Below, in pieces: positions 44,490 through 55,200 of a DNA stretch of 64,000 nt. A program made the position numbers and the translations under genes. The stretch spans positions 744,001-808,000 of the forward strand of contig NZ_LT897836.1 in NCBI RefSeq assembly GCF_900161835.1. The letters run 5' to 3'. The notes below the pieces were generated by a model. That model did no database searches. It was given only the letters and a program-made list of their open reading frames with translations, and was not told the origin of the DNA. The stretch is from Sodalis endosymbiont of Henestaris halophilus (GTDB taxonomy: Bacteria; Pseudomonadota; Gammaproteobacteria; Enterobacterales; Enterobacteriaceae). Every line of letters begins with the position of its first letter. Within the stretch, counting starts at the first letter, position 1.

Positions 44490-46031
44490 ATGGAAGTCTT
44501 AATTAACCCCTCAATTGGGGTGGGGTTATTAGCTCTAATCGTATTAGAGATTATTCTAGGAATCGATAACGTAGTCTTCATCGCTATCCTTACGGATAAA
44601 CTCCCGCCCCAAAAGCGCGATCGCGCGAGGGTGGTAGGTCTGTCGTTAGCTTTGATAATGCGCCTTTGTTTGTTATCGCTGATTTCTTGGATTGTAACGC
44701 TGACGTATCCATTACTTACTTTGGGCGACTTGTCATTTTCTGGCCGTGACATAATCCTACTTTTCGGCGGGATTTTCCTTTTATTCAAAGCAACCACAGA
44801 ACTGCATGAACGTCTGGAAAATAAAGAGCACAACAACAGCGTTTGCCGCAATAAATATACTAGATTTTGGGCAGTAGTAGTGCAAATAGTTATACTAGAC
44901 GCGGTATTTTCTCTTGATGCAGTCATCACGGCGGTAGGAATGGTTAACAATTTGCCCGTCATGATGACCGCTGTGGTGATTGCCACTGCGATTATGCTGC
45001 TAGCGTCTCGTTCATTGACCAGTTTTGTAAACTGTCATCAAACTGTGGTGGTGCTGTGTCTCAGTTTCTTACTTATGATAGGTTTCAGTCTTATTGTCGA
45101 AGGATTTGGTTTTCATATTCCGAAAAGCTACTTGTATGCAGCTATTGGTTTTTCAATTCTTATAGAAATGTTTAACCAAATAGCGCGCCGTAATTTTATT
45201 AAAAATCAGTCGGTCAAGCCGATTCGCGAGCTTACAGCAGAATCAATTATGCGTCTGATAGGTAAAAAGGTACAGCATGAAATCAACGAGGATAATTTGG
45301 CTCAAGATTTTAAACAAGCTCATTTCTCTGCCGAAGAACTCAATATGATTACCCGTGTGTTATCACTGTCATTGAGCAGCGTTATGACGCCGCGCAATGA
45401 GATTGCTTGGCTGGACTGCCAGCGTTCAATTGAGGAATTGCGGTTAACATTGATGGAAAAGCCACATAATATGTTTCCAGTCTGTAAAGGAGAATTAGAC
45501 CAGATTATTGGTGTCGTGCGGGCTAAGGATTTAATAATGGCTGTGAATAATGGGGAGCAAGTAAAATCTTACGCCGCGTCTAACCCGGCGATCGTAGTTT
45601 CGGAAACTTTAAATATTTTGGGGTTGCTAGAGGAATTACGCGGGGCTAAAGACAGTATAGTGCTAGTGTCCAACGAGTTCGGTATTGTTCAAGGGTTGGT
45701 AACGCCGCTGGACGTGCTAAAAGCAATTGCTGGAGAGCCTTCCGACGAGGATAAGACGCCTGAAATCAAAATTCACGCGAATGGCTGGCTGGCAAAAGGC
45801 GGCACTAACTTGCATGCGTTACAACAGGCGCTTAACACCCGTGTGCTGACGCGCGGGCGGGGTAGTGTTGCCTCGTTGTCTGGGTTATTATTGTCTCAGT
45901 GCGATCAAATGCCAATAGAGGGACAAGTACTGACATTCGACGAGTGGCATTTTACCATTCGTCAGATGGTTGAGTATCGCATAGAACTTGTGTGGATTGA
46001 GCGTCTGGCACCGTGGCACCGCGAGAATTGA
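44490..46031 (+). CDS. yoaE: TerC/CBS/CorC membrane protein YoaE
   Basis: Inner-membrane protein of the TerC family fused to CBS and CorC/HlyC domains; exact role unknown, relatives are linked to metal ion handling. The start is ATG 44490 with AGGTGG eight bases upstream, giving 513 residues (E. coli 518); an upstream GTG adds four. Residues 1-235: seven-helix TerC part with [15 protein letters not shown] and [17 protein letters not shown]. About 295-415: CBS pair ([24 protein letters not shown]). About 425-510: CorC_HlyC (DGWL-like NGWLAKGGT). Divergent from manX as in E. coli. Confidence 0.95.
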   Translation: MEVLINPSIGVGLLALIVLEIILGIDNVVFIAILTDKLPPQKRDRARVVGLSLALIMRLCLLSLISWIVTLTYPLLTLGDLSFSGRDIILLFGGIFLLFKATTELHERLENKEHNNSVCRNKYTRFWAVVVQIVILDAVFSLDAVITAVGMVNNLPVMMTAVVIATAIMLLASRSLTSFVNCHQTVVVLCLSFLLMIGFSLIVEGFGFHIPKSYLYAAIGFSILIEMFNQIARRNFIKNQSVKPIRELTAESIMRLIGKKVQHEINEDNLAQDFKQAHFSAEELNMITRVLSLSLSSVMTPRNEIAWLDCQRSIEELRLTLMEKPHNMFPVCKGELDQIIGVVRAKDLIMAVNNGEQVKSYAASNPAIVVSETLNILGLLEELRGAKDSIVLVSNEFGIVQGLVTPLDVLKAIAGEPSDEDKTPEIKIHANGWLAKGGTNLHALQQALNTRVLTRGRGSVASLSGLLLSQCDQMPIEGQVLTFDEWHFTIRQMVEYRIELVWIERLAPWHREN

Positions 46032-46414
46032 TAATAAAGACAATAAGCTACTAAATGGTGTGCTGTACTTTATTTTGCCGATTCTGGCATATGTAATGTG
46101 TTAATTCCTTCCTCAGCATTGTTTTTATTTATTTTTTTCTGATTAAAAGTTAATATTATAAACCAAGGTATGACTTGTTAGACCCACCTATTAAGCTAGG
46201 CAGCATTACTTTTTTATTCACCTTAAAGTTTTAAAAGTTGCCCTAGTTATCGTACTAAACGACTGAATGGCATCTTGCTAATAAATATAATTCGTGATTT
46301 TTTCGGTGTGTTGCATTAATGCTCTTATAGGTTTTATATTAGTTAAATAACTTTATCGAGTTTATATACGCAGTGCTTTGCTATTAACACAAATCCATTT
46401 AGCACAAGGCAATT
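46032..46414. other. spacer between yoaE and sdaA ghost
   Basis: A+T-rich, nothing recognised. E. coli has yoaD here; about 380 bp cannot hold it, so it was deleted or never present. Confidence 0.6.
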
Positions 46415-46745
46415 GATTGCGCTTTCATCGCAGCTAAAGCGATGCTGTCCCATGAACAGTATCTGAACTTTGCTTGCATATCGGTCTTCGCTGCATTGAC
46501 CGGCATATCCTCCGCTAAGACAAAACCTATTAATTAAGTTTACTCTAAATGCATCAAGGAAGATAGGTTATTAAATGCTTCGTATTACCTGAGTGTAATA
46601 AAACAAACATCCGCTGCTTTTCTAATAGCACGTTTCCGTTATATTTAAGCCACGATAAAGACAGGCGCGACTGGGTTTGTCCAAAAAAAGGGCGGCAAAT
46701 TAGCCGGCTAGTTCTGCAGGTTTGTTAGTAAAAATGCGTTGCAAA
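46415..46745 (-). pseudogene. sdaA: sdaA (L-serine deaminase) remnant, C-terminal part
   Basis: Minus-strand translation gives RLICRPFFGQTQ near 46700 (E. coli GLTCDPVAGQVQ, holding an iron-sulfur cysteine), QRMFVLL near 46610 (for ARMALRR), and TDMQAKFR then S and IALA near 46470-46440 (for KDMNAKYRETSRGGLAI) followed by a stop. Frameshifts and stops interrupt it. The N-terminal two thirds should extend right to about 47.8 kb but were not legible to me. Order yoaE-sdaA matches E. coli apart from yoaD. Loss removes serine-to-pyruvate catabolism. Confidence 0.85.
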
Positions 46746-49700
46746 ATGAGAGGTCAGGTTATTTTTCACGGAATAGTTATTTGGTAGTATTCTAGCAATT
46801 GCTAAGAGCTGGAAAAATGCAAGGAACGTGTTGAACTTTGTGCACTACGTCCTCACTAATGTGTGATTACTCCACGAGCAATCCCTTGTTGATAAAAGCA
46901 TAACTTTATAATTATAAGAGCAATAATCTTTTACGAATATTTAAATATTCATCCTATTTTAGTACTACCATAGGTAGATATAGTGAATCGCTATGTTGTT
47001 TTTTTCTTGGAAAGTTTATTTTATAGGAAATATTGGTCAATATTATCCGCTATCGTTGGGTGTCGTTACGTAAAAACACTGCATTAGTAGCTTTTTTACT
47101 GTATCGGGGGGGGAAGGGGCTTTTGCTGTCTATGACAAGGATGATTGCCTAATCAATATAGTCTTTCATATTTCTAGTTAGGTTCAGAGAGCTATCAACC
47201 TCGCCTACGATACGTTCGACATAACGTTAGCAAAATTTTTCGATCAAATCGTTCGCAAATCAGTGACCCACTATCATCGAATTTAATCTATGAGACTTAA
47301 TATATTAATATCACTTTTGAGTGTATTAAAAGCTAATCAAATTTGATATTTCAAAAACCTTTATAAGGCAACGAATATGTGACATTAATTTTATTATAAT
47401 AATTAAATGCGTTAAAAATTTTGTATTGATGAAATCACTGTCAAAATAATTAGTAGTAATCAATTTTGTAATTACCCATGCCTGCATAGGCCATTACGCT
47501 TCAGTTTTAATATTATTAAAAGTTAACTGCTTGTTAAAACTAATTTATTAATGTTGTATTCGACTTAATACTAATTGCCTGTGATAAAATCTCTGTCAAA
47601 GGCATCTTAAGTTGTTCGTCATTTCTGCTTTGCTAGCTACCTATGTTTAAGCTTCATGTAGCGCGGGCTAATCGTGTAATAATCGGGAGAGAGGTTTATC
47701 TGTTTTATAATTAGGAAAAACCTTAGTCTGCATGCTTACACTAAAAACGCGCTGCTTCGAGTAAGCAGCGACGACGGGGTGGTATTGCAAATAATTGGAA
47801 TTAACACCGCTATTAGCAATGATGTCAGTTGACGTTGCTCGTTTCCAGCCACAGTTTTAAAATAAATAATAAACTTTTAATCGAGAAACGGTAGTAACTA
47901 GTAGATCTTTTAATCCTTCTCTAGATATTACGAATATTTTGCATATTTAACGTTGTTGAAGATAAAATCGTTGCCAAAGATGAGATGAATATAATAACTA
48001 ACCTCCATTAGGTGGGGTACGGATAGTAATGTTAATATTCATGTGCAAGCGGAAGATGCTGCGACATAATTGCTTGAGGCTGTCGATTATTTATATTACT
48101 TGCACTTTAGTCACGTAGGTAAAGGAGTTCTATGAGACGCAAGGCGTTTACAGGTTGCCGCGAGTGCGCTACTTTGCCAAAGTAGCAGTAAATAAAAGTG
48201 TTAATAATGCCATACATGATCGTAACGACCTACGATACATAACAAAATAGCAAAGGTACACGCACGTTGCCTAATTTTACCAGGTTGCTGAAATCGTTAC
48301 TCAACAGATTTACTATAATTATTAAATTTTACTCAATCTTTGGTGAAGATTGATTTGCTATACTAGGCGCAGGTTATATGGGTCGCGCCAAATAATACCG
48401 GACAGATTAAATAGTTTCGTCGGCTCGCTGGTCATCAAGTAAGAAAAAGTGCGGGATCGTCATAACTCACAATAGTAATTGTGTAATAATGAATGCACAA
48501 CTATAAATGGTAGTTAGACATTTACAGTTATGACAGATTGTGTTGCAATTGCATTGGTAAGGTTTTAATTCCATGATCGCAATCAGAGCTAAAATAGCTA
48601 AATGCAATACCTTAAAAAACTAATTACATATTAATCTTGACTGTTATTACCTGTCACTGCGTCAATTTCTTCTGGCTAGCGCAAATAGGGGGCTCAATTC
48701 GGATTGAGTAATTTTATTCTTTCGGTTGATATCGATCATGCCGTCACATATATCAGAGTGACTATGTGCACGTATATTAAAATATTGTAAACAAAGGCCG
48801 GATTATTCGTCGTGACCTTATTTTTATTCAGCAGTATCGACTAAATGATTTAACTAGTGGTCTGTTAACTAGAAGTTAACCACATCAGCGAAATAGTCAT
48901 TTATGTTTATAAATGCATAGGAAATTAAAGCTCAAAAAACTTTAATATTGTTCTTAGAGTAGAATTTTTACTATATAAATTTCAATTATATAGTAACGCA
49001 TTTTTATAATAACTAACTTTTATAATGCATCGATGATCTTGGTTTCAATTTTATAGTGTTACATTTATTGGATTCCCCTAACCTGTACATCACCATGTAT
49101 AACGATCTGCTTAGATCTAGTTATTTTAAACAATATTTATCTTAACGCAATCCGTAACATCAGGTAAAAGGGAATTAGGGGAGATATCAGACTTTTCTAC
49201 GGTATCGTCGCATAAATACTACTTATTCTCTGGTAACCAGCGCTTAATATAATTGTTTTACATCAATGATATTAAATATAAATATATAGCGGTAACTATC
49301 ATGGATACTAATGTTATTAGTGACTAACTACTATCTTTGCCTGACAGATAGTAGTAGCAAAAGCGGTTTGGATGAATTAATTTACAGCTATTATACGATA
49401 GCTTTCGATAAAGTGCATTAACTGCTAGATATCGCGCAGTTTAGTATTTTTTGGTCAGCAGTGCACTAGCCTGCTACATCCTAAATTTAGCGCGCGATAT
49501 GACGGTGGTTTACCTTACTAATGCTTTAGACATAACGTTTTTGAAAAAGAGAGTTAGCTAGCTGTTTATCTGCGACAAAGGTTTTTCTAGCTTAGGGTGG
49601 GATAGTACCCCTTAATCTTTTTTAAGGTTTTAGAAGGCTGTGTTAATCCCCTGTTTGCAAAGCGAACGATACTGCTATGATTACGAACTAAAATTATTTT

Positions 49701-50169
49701 ATAATGCAGCGAAGCTTTACTTAATAGGGCGCGTTTAAATGTATGACTATAATAAATCCTTATAGGCTCTTCTAGCCAAATACTTTGGAATACCAGTGAT
49801 CTGCAATTAGTTGCTAATACTAATGATTATAATCAATATATATATAACACACATCATTTATGTGAGAACTAAAGCCAATGCTAGTCTTTAATCGTTTGCA
49901 TGACGTCATGTCGTAAACAGCTAGCTATAGTACATGAATGGCTCCCTATTTCTAACCGCTTTATGTACTCTAGATAAATGATAAGATAAATTACGTTACC
50001 CAACGTATGAGTCTGATGAAATTCGATTTCACTTTGCTTGCCTAGGTGGGTTTGGTTATATTGCTCAATACTTTCTAAGCTCGCAGATATTTTTATTGGA
50101 ACCATGAAAAAATTTTTGCAATAAACAAAAGTTTTCAAGGATCTTTATTTGAATAATTGTTTATAACTA
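46746..50169. other. A+T-rich spacer, decayed sdaA/nudL/pabB region
   Basis: Ancestral order predicts the rest of sdaA, nudL, pabB, yoaH and yoaB here. No intact gene or tRNA was found. A run of eight G residues at 47106-47113 is unusual for this composition. The open minus-strand stretch at 49881-50138 is discussed among rejected items. Confidence 0.55.
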
Positions 50170-50340
50170 CAACCATAGTTGCTTCTGACACCTAGCATCA
50201 GACGAGATGTCATCTAATAGTGGAATTTTATGCTGTATTGACGCGGTTTATTTTGCCGTAGGCAGAATAATCAGCAGACGCACAAACTTGCGTCATTTTG
50301 TCGACGCTAATGAAAATGTGCTGTTTTTAAAATTTTATCT
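50170..50340 (+). pseudogene. yoaA: yoaA (DinG-like helicase) remnant
   Basis: Directly upstream of tsaB, as in E. coli. In one frame: LASDEM (E. coli LLKARMED) near 50198, DAVYF at 50240 and AVGRIIS at 50255, corresponding to DAVITLKQGVGRLIR with a three-residue deletion; this is helicase motif VI. An early stop precedes it. The remainder of the 2-kb gene is not legible. Alignment by eye only. Confidence 0.55.
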
Positions 50341-50403
50341 AGAAACTGTATGTGTATCGTACAAGACGATTCTCTGAAAGCCAAGCATTGAGGATTACGA
50401 TAC

Positions 50404-50436
50404 CTGCACGTCGGTAATTAGTTTGCCGGCGTGCAG
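50404..50436. repeat. G+C-rich hairpin
   Basis: CTGCACG pairs with CGTGCAG (seven bp), with an inner CGG/CCG pairing. It is much richer in G+C than its surroundings and lies between the yoaA ghost and tsaB. No T-run. It could be a relic of an extragenic palindrome or a 3' end. Confidence 0.65.
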
Positions 50437-50724
50437 ATTCTAAAAATAGTTATTATTCTGAAATATGGCGTCAGCCTTTTCATACGGGAGAAGGTTGAGC
50501 GGACAGGCTCATCATTTATTTATCTTCTATAAATGGCAGATAATCTGACCTTACGGATAATGTTTTCCTACAACGCATACCTCAATTTCGCCGCAACCCT
50601 GTGTTTGGATTACATGATTGCCTTTATTTCATGCAGCAAACCCTTCGCACCTTCGTGTTGAAGAGGGTATGCTATATTATACAGGCTTATGATAGATCTT
50701 TTAATTCTCATCTGAGGTTTGTGT

Positions 50725-51438
50725 ATGCCTACTCGTATTTTAGCCCTTGATACCGCTACCGAAGCCTGTTCTGCCGCTTTGATGTTTGAAGATAATTTAT
50801 TGTTAGAGCGTTTTGCTGTTGCACCTCGCGAACACGCGAAGCTTATTCTACCTATGGTAGATAGCTTGTTGAAGGAGGCCGGTATTACGCTTGATAGCCT
50901 CGATGCGTTAGCGTTCAGCCGCGGTCCGGGCAGCTTTACCGGCGTGCGTATCGGTATCGGCATCGCGCAGGGTTTAGCACTAGGGGTTAATCTACCGGTT
51001 ATCGGCGTGTCTACGCTAAAAGTTCTGGCCCAAGGTGCTTGGCGTAAAACTGGTGCTTGTCAGGTCTTGACCGCTATAGACGCTCGCATGGGGGAAGTTT
51101 ATTGGGCAGCGTATAGACGTCAGGCAGCAGGCGTCTGGTTTGGCGAGACATGCGATGTGGTGGTGACGCCCGAAGATCTGTCTGCATTGAGTGCAAATCT
51201 GACCGGATGTTGGGCAACTGCAGGCACCGGCTGGCAAGCCTATCCGACCCTACTCTATCACGACGGATTGCATCTCGTTGCGGGTAAAACGCTACTGCCA
51301 AGCGCTAAGGATATGTTGCCATTAGCGCTGCATCAATATCATCATGGTGGCGCTCAGTCAGTTGTGATGGCAGAACCGACTTATTTGCGTAATAAAATTG
51401 CATGGGAAAAATTATCCAGCAATGTCAGGTCCGTTTAG
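50725..51438 (+). CDS. tsaB: tRNA N6-threonylcarbamoyladenosine protein TsaB
   Basis: Partner of TsaD/TsaE/TsaC in making t6A37 on ANN-decoding tRNAs. The start is ATG 50725 (MPTRILALDTATEACS) with GAGG nine bases upstream; an upstream GTG adds two residues. It has 237 residues (E. coli 231). ASKHA-fold landmarks: LALDTATEACSAAL, PREHAKLILPMV, SRGPGSFTGVRIGIG, AIDARMGEVYWA, AEPTYLRN near the C-terminus. A terminator follows 33 bp after the stop. Confidence 0.96.
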   Translation: MPTRILALDTATEACSAALMFEDNLLLERFAVAPREHAKLILPMVDSLLKEAGITLDSLDALAFSRGPGSFTGVRIGIGIAQGLALGVNLPVIGVSTLKVLAQGAWRKTGACQVLTAIDARMGEVYWAAYRRQAAGVWFGETCDVVVTPEDLSALSANLTGCWATAGTGWQAYPTLLYHDGLHLVAGKTLLPSAKDMLPLALHQYHHGGAQSVVMAEPTYLRNKIAWEKLSSNVRSV

Positions 51439-51470
51439 TCAGGTTATGAACGATATAAAGTACTAGGCGT

Positions 51471-51517
51471 AGTCAGCATAACCATAATTTATAATTGTTA
51501 TGCTGGCTGGTGTTTTT
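51471..51517 (+). terminator. terminator downstream of tsaB
   Basis: AGTCAGCATAAC pairs with GTTATGCTGGCT over 12 bp with one T-G pair, loop 14 bases, followed after four bases by five T residues. It ends the tsaB transcript before the fadD ghost. Confidence 0.75.
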
Positions 51518-51888
51518 GATCATCCTTTTGATCACAATGTTAAAGCTTATTATGTACGGTACGATACCGGATGCGATTTTAGTAATGTCTTCTACGCCGC
51601 TGAACGATTTGGTGTGAGTCATTAATGCACTGCAGTTATATATCGCGGTGAAGAAGAGAATTTTTGTGGTAAAGTAGTTAACTGAATTAACAAAACTTGA
51701 CAGCCGCTTGCTAGAAATTACCATTAACCTCTTGATGATGAGGAAGTGACTTTAATGCACTAGTTATTTGTTGGCTGCATCATTGCGCATAGTCAGCAAT
51801 GTCTAACAATGTTATCTAACATTGCAATAGATCACGTTTGTCAGGCAGTGTCGATGACTAGCACGTAAAAGATATATCGATCAAGCAG

Positions 51889-52089
51889 ATGATTACATGT
51901 ATGGTTATGATTGTGAACGGTTATAAACCGTTTATGTTTCTCCATAAGTTAGGTGTAAAAAGGCACTCCTGTTATTTTGCCGCTTTATATCCGTCGCGGA
52001 TGCACTATGTATTTATCTCCGCCTTTGATGGATTAAGCAATCTAAATACCTTTTTAATTAGACTAAATAAGTCGTTACACGATAAATAG
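51889..52089 (+). pseudogene. fadD: fadD (long-chain acyl-CoA ligase) fragment
   Basis: An open 66-codon frame that looks like a small gene. Its translation fits the middle of E. coli FadD (about residues 225-275) when laid side by side: VNGYKPF (for VNATYGPL), FAALYPSR (for ALPLYHIF), then FDGLSNLN (for FIELGGQN), nearly without gaps. It is in the ancestral place (tsaB-slp-fadD-rnd) and on the right strand. No start, signal or ribosome binding site fits a separate gene. Identity is low, so confirmation is needed. Confidence 0.55.
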
Positions 52090-52444
52090 TAGCAGGTAAG
52101 TTAACTACTCGAGTGGCGATATATACCGAATCTTGTTTATGTTCTCATCTACTATTCACGTTTGTTCTTGATGAAGTTATTAAATAGCAATATTTTCACT
52201 TTTCTTTATCTACTTACTATTATTAGTAGTAAGCCTTGCGATCCTAGCAAATCAATAAACCACAAAGGTATTGCAAGATTTATCGAAAAAAAAGACTTGA
52301 AATTATTTTGGTAATATTCTTAGTAAGATGTTAAGATGGCTATTCGATAACTAGGATATAGTGTAGTTTATCATATGCTCTTTTTTCTAGGGATTTAACA
52401 TACTGGTATCATAAACACTACATCTTATATAAATGGAATTCTTT

Positions 52445-52540
52445 ACCGACGTACTTAGTACGTGCTTCATGAACAACATGGCGATGATACAAACATTGAT
52501 ATTTATTAGATTTTGCCGATAACATCTGAGTAAGGCAGCT
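52445..52540 (+). pseudogene. rnd: possible rnd (RNase D) remnant
   Basis: Between the fadD ghost and minE, where rnd belongs in Yersinia-like order. The plus strand gives DVLSTCF (for EVFLNVF) then IQTLIFIRFC (for TQILAAFC) with two extra residues. The resemblance is faint and rests partly on position. Confidence 0.35.
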
Positions 52541-52974
52541 CAGGTGTTATCTGTTAGGTGCTGGGCTCAGGTAAGTTAGAAAGTATGAGGTTATTTATTA
52601 ACGTTGCAAAGAATGAAAAAAATTAAAGTCGCCAGGAAGTAACTAATTTTGGATCTCGTCGTATTAAAATTGCTAATTCCTGGTTGTTTGCTCATAGATT
52701 AGTTGATTTCCGAAAAGCCTATATTAGCTAGATTGTGATCTATTGTGTTGCCTGTATAAAATTTGTTGTAACTGTGTTATACGTACCATGGTCCCTAGAT
52801 AATAAGATCCTTTAATTATTTAAAGCAACTTAGCTATGGATAAAGAAGATAGAATCACTGTCGTCCCGTTTATTACCACAAGTGTACAGCTATGAAATAG
52901 CACTCATAATTGACGGCAAAATAAATTGGGTTTTAGCAGCGAAATGCTAGCGCCTAGGAGGCGGGTGCTGACGT
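52541..52974. other. spacer 3' of minE
   Basis: A+T-rich; a small hairpin CGCCT/AGGCG near 52955 lies just beyond the minE stop on the minus strand and may mark the min operon 3' end. Nothing else recognised. Confidence 0.5.
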
Positions 52975-53244
52975 TCATTTATTGTTTTCTTCGTTTTCCG
53001 GCAGAGTCACGTTTAGTTCCAAAATAGAGATATCTCCATTTTTTTTTTCTAATTGAACTGAGAGCATTTTGGGATCTATTTGCACATATTTACTAATAAC
53101 TTCAAGAAGGTCTTTTTTTAGTTTTGGTAGATAATGTGGTTCATTATCGCCCCTGCGTTGTTCGGCAACAATAATCTGCAGCCGTTCCTTAGCTATATGG
53201 GCTGTTGTTTTTTTATGGGAGAGAAAAAAATCAAGTAATGCCAT
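52975..53244 (-). CDS. minE: cell division topological specificity factor MinE
   Basis: Drives pole-to-pole oscillation of MinD by stimulating its ATPase. It has 89 residues (E. coli 88). The N-terminal membrane-binding start [12 protein letters not shown], MinD-contact helix [13 protein letters not shown] (about 19-31) and dimer part follow. It is three bases after minD, so probably translationally coupled. The tail ENEENNK differs from the family. Confidence 0.96.
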   Translation of the reverse strand: MALLDFFLSHKKTTAHIAKERLQIIVAEQRRGDNEPHYLPKLKKDLLEVISKYVQIDPKMLSVQLEKKNGDISILELNVTLPENEENNK

Positions 53245-53247
53245 AGT

Positions 53248-54060
53248 TTATCCCCCAAACAGACGTTTCAGGAATCCCTTTTTCTCTTCTTCTATGAAGC
53301 GAAAGGGACGTTCTTCTCCTAATAGGCGATCAACCGTATCTGAATATGACTGACCAGCGTCAGATTTTTCATTTAGAATTACTGGCTCGCCCTGGTTGGA
53401 TGCCCGCAATACCGATTGATCTTCTGGGATGACACCTATCAAAGGAATACGCAGAATTTCAATCACATCTTCCATACTAAGCATATCGCCGTGACTGACA
53501 CGGTCCGGATTATAGCGGGTGAGCAATAGGTGCTCTTTAATAGGCTCTTGACAGCTTTCAGCTCGCTGCGATTTTGATGATAGAATGCCTAGAATACGGT
53601 CTGAGTCACGCACCGATGACACTTCCGGGTTTGTAGTGATAATGGCTTCATCAGCAAAATATAGTGCCATCATAGCACCGGTTTCAATACCAGCTGGTGA
53701 ATCGCAAACAATAAAATCAAATGCCATGGCGCTGAGATTATTTAATACCTGTTCTACACCCTCCTGAGTCAGGGCATCTTTCTCTCTTGTTTGAGACGCA
53801 GGAAGTATGTATAAATTTGCGGTACGCTTATCTTTTATAAGCGCTTGGTTTAGAGTGGCATCGCCCTGTATTACATTCACAAGGTCATAGACTACACGTC
53901 GCTCACATCCCATGATCAAGTCAAGATTTCGCAATCCGATATCAAAATCGATCACCACAGTTTTTTTCTCTTTTCGGGCTAAACCGGTAGCTATGGCGGC
54001 ACTCGATGTGGTTTTGCCAACGCCTCCTTTACCCGAGGTAACAACTATAATGCGTGCCAT
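53248..54060 (-). CDS. minD: septum site-determining ATPase MinD
   Basis: ParA-like ATPase that binds the membrane and recruits MinC. At 270 residues it equals E. coli. Deviant Walker A KGGVGKTT from residue 11 with K11 and K16, switch IDFDIGLRNLDL, DSPAGIE, and the C-terminal amphipathic membrane-targeting helix ending FLKRLFGG are intact. Middle gene of minC-minD-minE. Confidence 0.97.
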   Translation of the reverse strand: MARIIVVTSGKGGVGKTTSSAAIATGLARKEKKTVVIDFDIGLRNLDLIMGCERRVVYDLVNVIQGDATLNQALIKDKRTANLYILPASQTREKDALTQEGVEQVLNNLSAMAFDFIVCDSPAGIETGAMMALYFADEAIITTNPEVSSVRDSDRILGILSSKSQRAESCQEPIKEHLLLTRYNPDRVSHGDMLSMEDVIEILRIPLIGVIPEDQSVLRASNQGEPVILNEKSDAGQSYSDTVDRLLGEERPFRFIEEEKKGFLKRLFGG

Positions 54061-54081
54061 AAATATATTCCTTGTTAATGG

Positions 54082-54765
54082 CTAAATTAAAGGATAAATG
54101 TTGAGAGTACCGTCTTGCAGGCATATGCGCGCAGTTTTTCCGAAAAAATCGGCCTTAATTTGATCGCTTAGCCAATATTGGCCGGCAATAGATACGAGTT
54201 CTGGGTAGAAATGGGTACAAAAAATCTGGCACTCACTGTCACCTGACGCACCTGCTAACGCTCGTCCTCTCATCATGCCATAAATGTGTATATTGCCATC
54301 AGCAATAAGTTCGGCACCGGCACTAACGTTATTAGTGACAATGAGATCACTGTTGCGGGCATAAATTTGCTGTCCGGATCGTACTGGCGTGTTGATAATT
54401 CTCGTTTTGACTACTGTTAGTGTTTTAGGGATCATCTCTGTAACGTTGTACGTTGGTACTGCTTTACCTTCCGTCATTAGCGGTAGTCCACTATGAATAA
54501 TTGCTTTTTTCAGTGCACTATCGCGGCAACCGCTTACGCCGACCACATGAAGACCAGTCGCTAGAATTGCTTGCGATAATGCCTCCCAGGGTATGTCGCG
54601 AATAAGGCATGAAACGTCAATAACGACTGGTGCATTTTTTAAGAATCCAGGTGCTTGTTTGATTTTTTCCTCTATCGCCCACTGGATTTCTTTTGGCTGT
54701 GCCTTATACAGATGAATTACTGATAAAATAAAATTACTGCCTTTCAGTTCGATTAGCGTTTGCAA
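54082..54765 (-). CDS. minC: septum site-determining protein MinC
   Basis: Inhibitor of FtsZ polymerisation at the poles. It has 227 residues (E. coli 231). N-terminal FtsZ-binding domain about 1-105 ([22 protein letters not shown]), a shorter linker than E. coli, and C-terminal beta-helix from about 118 ([42 protein letters not shown]). First gene of the min operon; divergent from dead ycgL, as in E. coli. Full Min retention suggests rod-like division with oscillation still under selection. Confidence 0.96.
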   Translation of the reverse strand: MQTLIELKGSNFILSVIHLYKAQPKEIQWAIEEKIKQAPGFLKNAPVVIDVSCLIRDIPWEALSQAILATGLHVVGVSGCRDSALKKAIIHSGLPLMTEGKAVPTYNVTEMIPKTLTVVKTRIINTPVRSGQQIYARNSDLIVTNNVSAGAELIADGNIHIYGMMRGRALAGASGDSECQIFCTHFYPELVSIAGQYWLSDQIKADFFGKTARICLQDGTLNIYPLI

Positions 54766-54901
54766 AATTTATCCTGACTAAGTTTTATCATGTGAAATTA
54801 ACTAATTCGTCACGGTAGCCTATATTCAGTAGTACTATGTATATGTTATAGTTACGATCATGTACAGGCAAGATACTAGGCTACATAAATAAAGTAACAA
54901 T

Positions 54902-55200
54902 ATGTTTTATATGACATTTCGAAGTTTAAAACAGGATCAGACTTATCCTTTATCGACAAGGAGAGAAGATTTTTCCTTATCTTCGAAGACTTGGTAATAT
55001 TTTTTAATAAATCATAATTCCTAATAATTTTGTTCTTAGCTAGTAAGAATACAATTCACTTTTGTGGACATAAAAGTTAAGTGATTACTTAATAGAAGTA
55101 AAACATTCATCTGCAAGTATTAATACTGTTAACATAATGATCTAACATGAATTTAATTAATATACTAATCATTAATCTATACTTTCCGTGAAGTAATAAT
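54902..55200 (+). pseudogene. ycgL: ycgL remnant
   Basis: Divergent from minC exactly as in E. coli. From ATG 54902: MFYMTFRSLKQDQTYPLSTR, then REDFS, against E. coli MFCVIYRSSKRDQTYLYVEK, KDDFS, ungapped. A stop follows after 31 codons, and beyond it only IIIP (for MILP) hints at the family. YcgL is a small conserved protein of unknown function. As a 31-residue product it would lack most of the fold, so I call it dead. Confidence 0.88.

Noticed and set aside
47100-47120. Run of eight G residues
   Set aside because: Striking for the composition but a lone homopolymer without an open frame to support phase variation.
49881-50138. Minus-strand 85-codon open frame
   Set aside because: No recognisable motif, no convincing ribosome binding site, A+T-rich composition like the spacer, and it overlaps the expected position of yoaA on the other strand.
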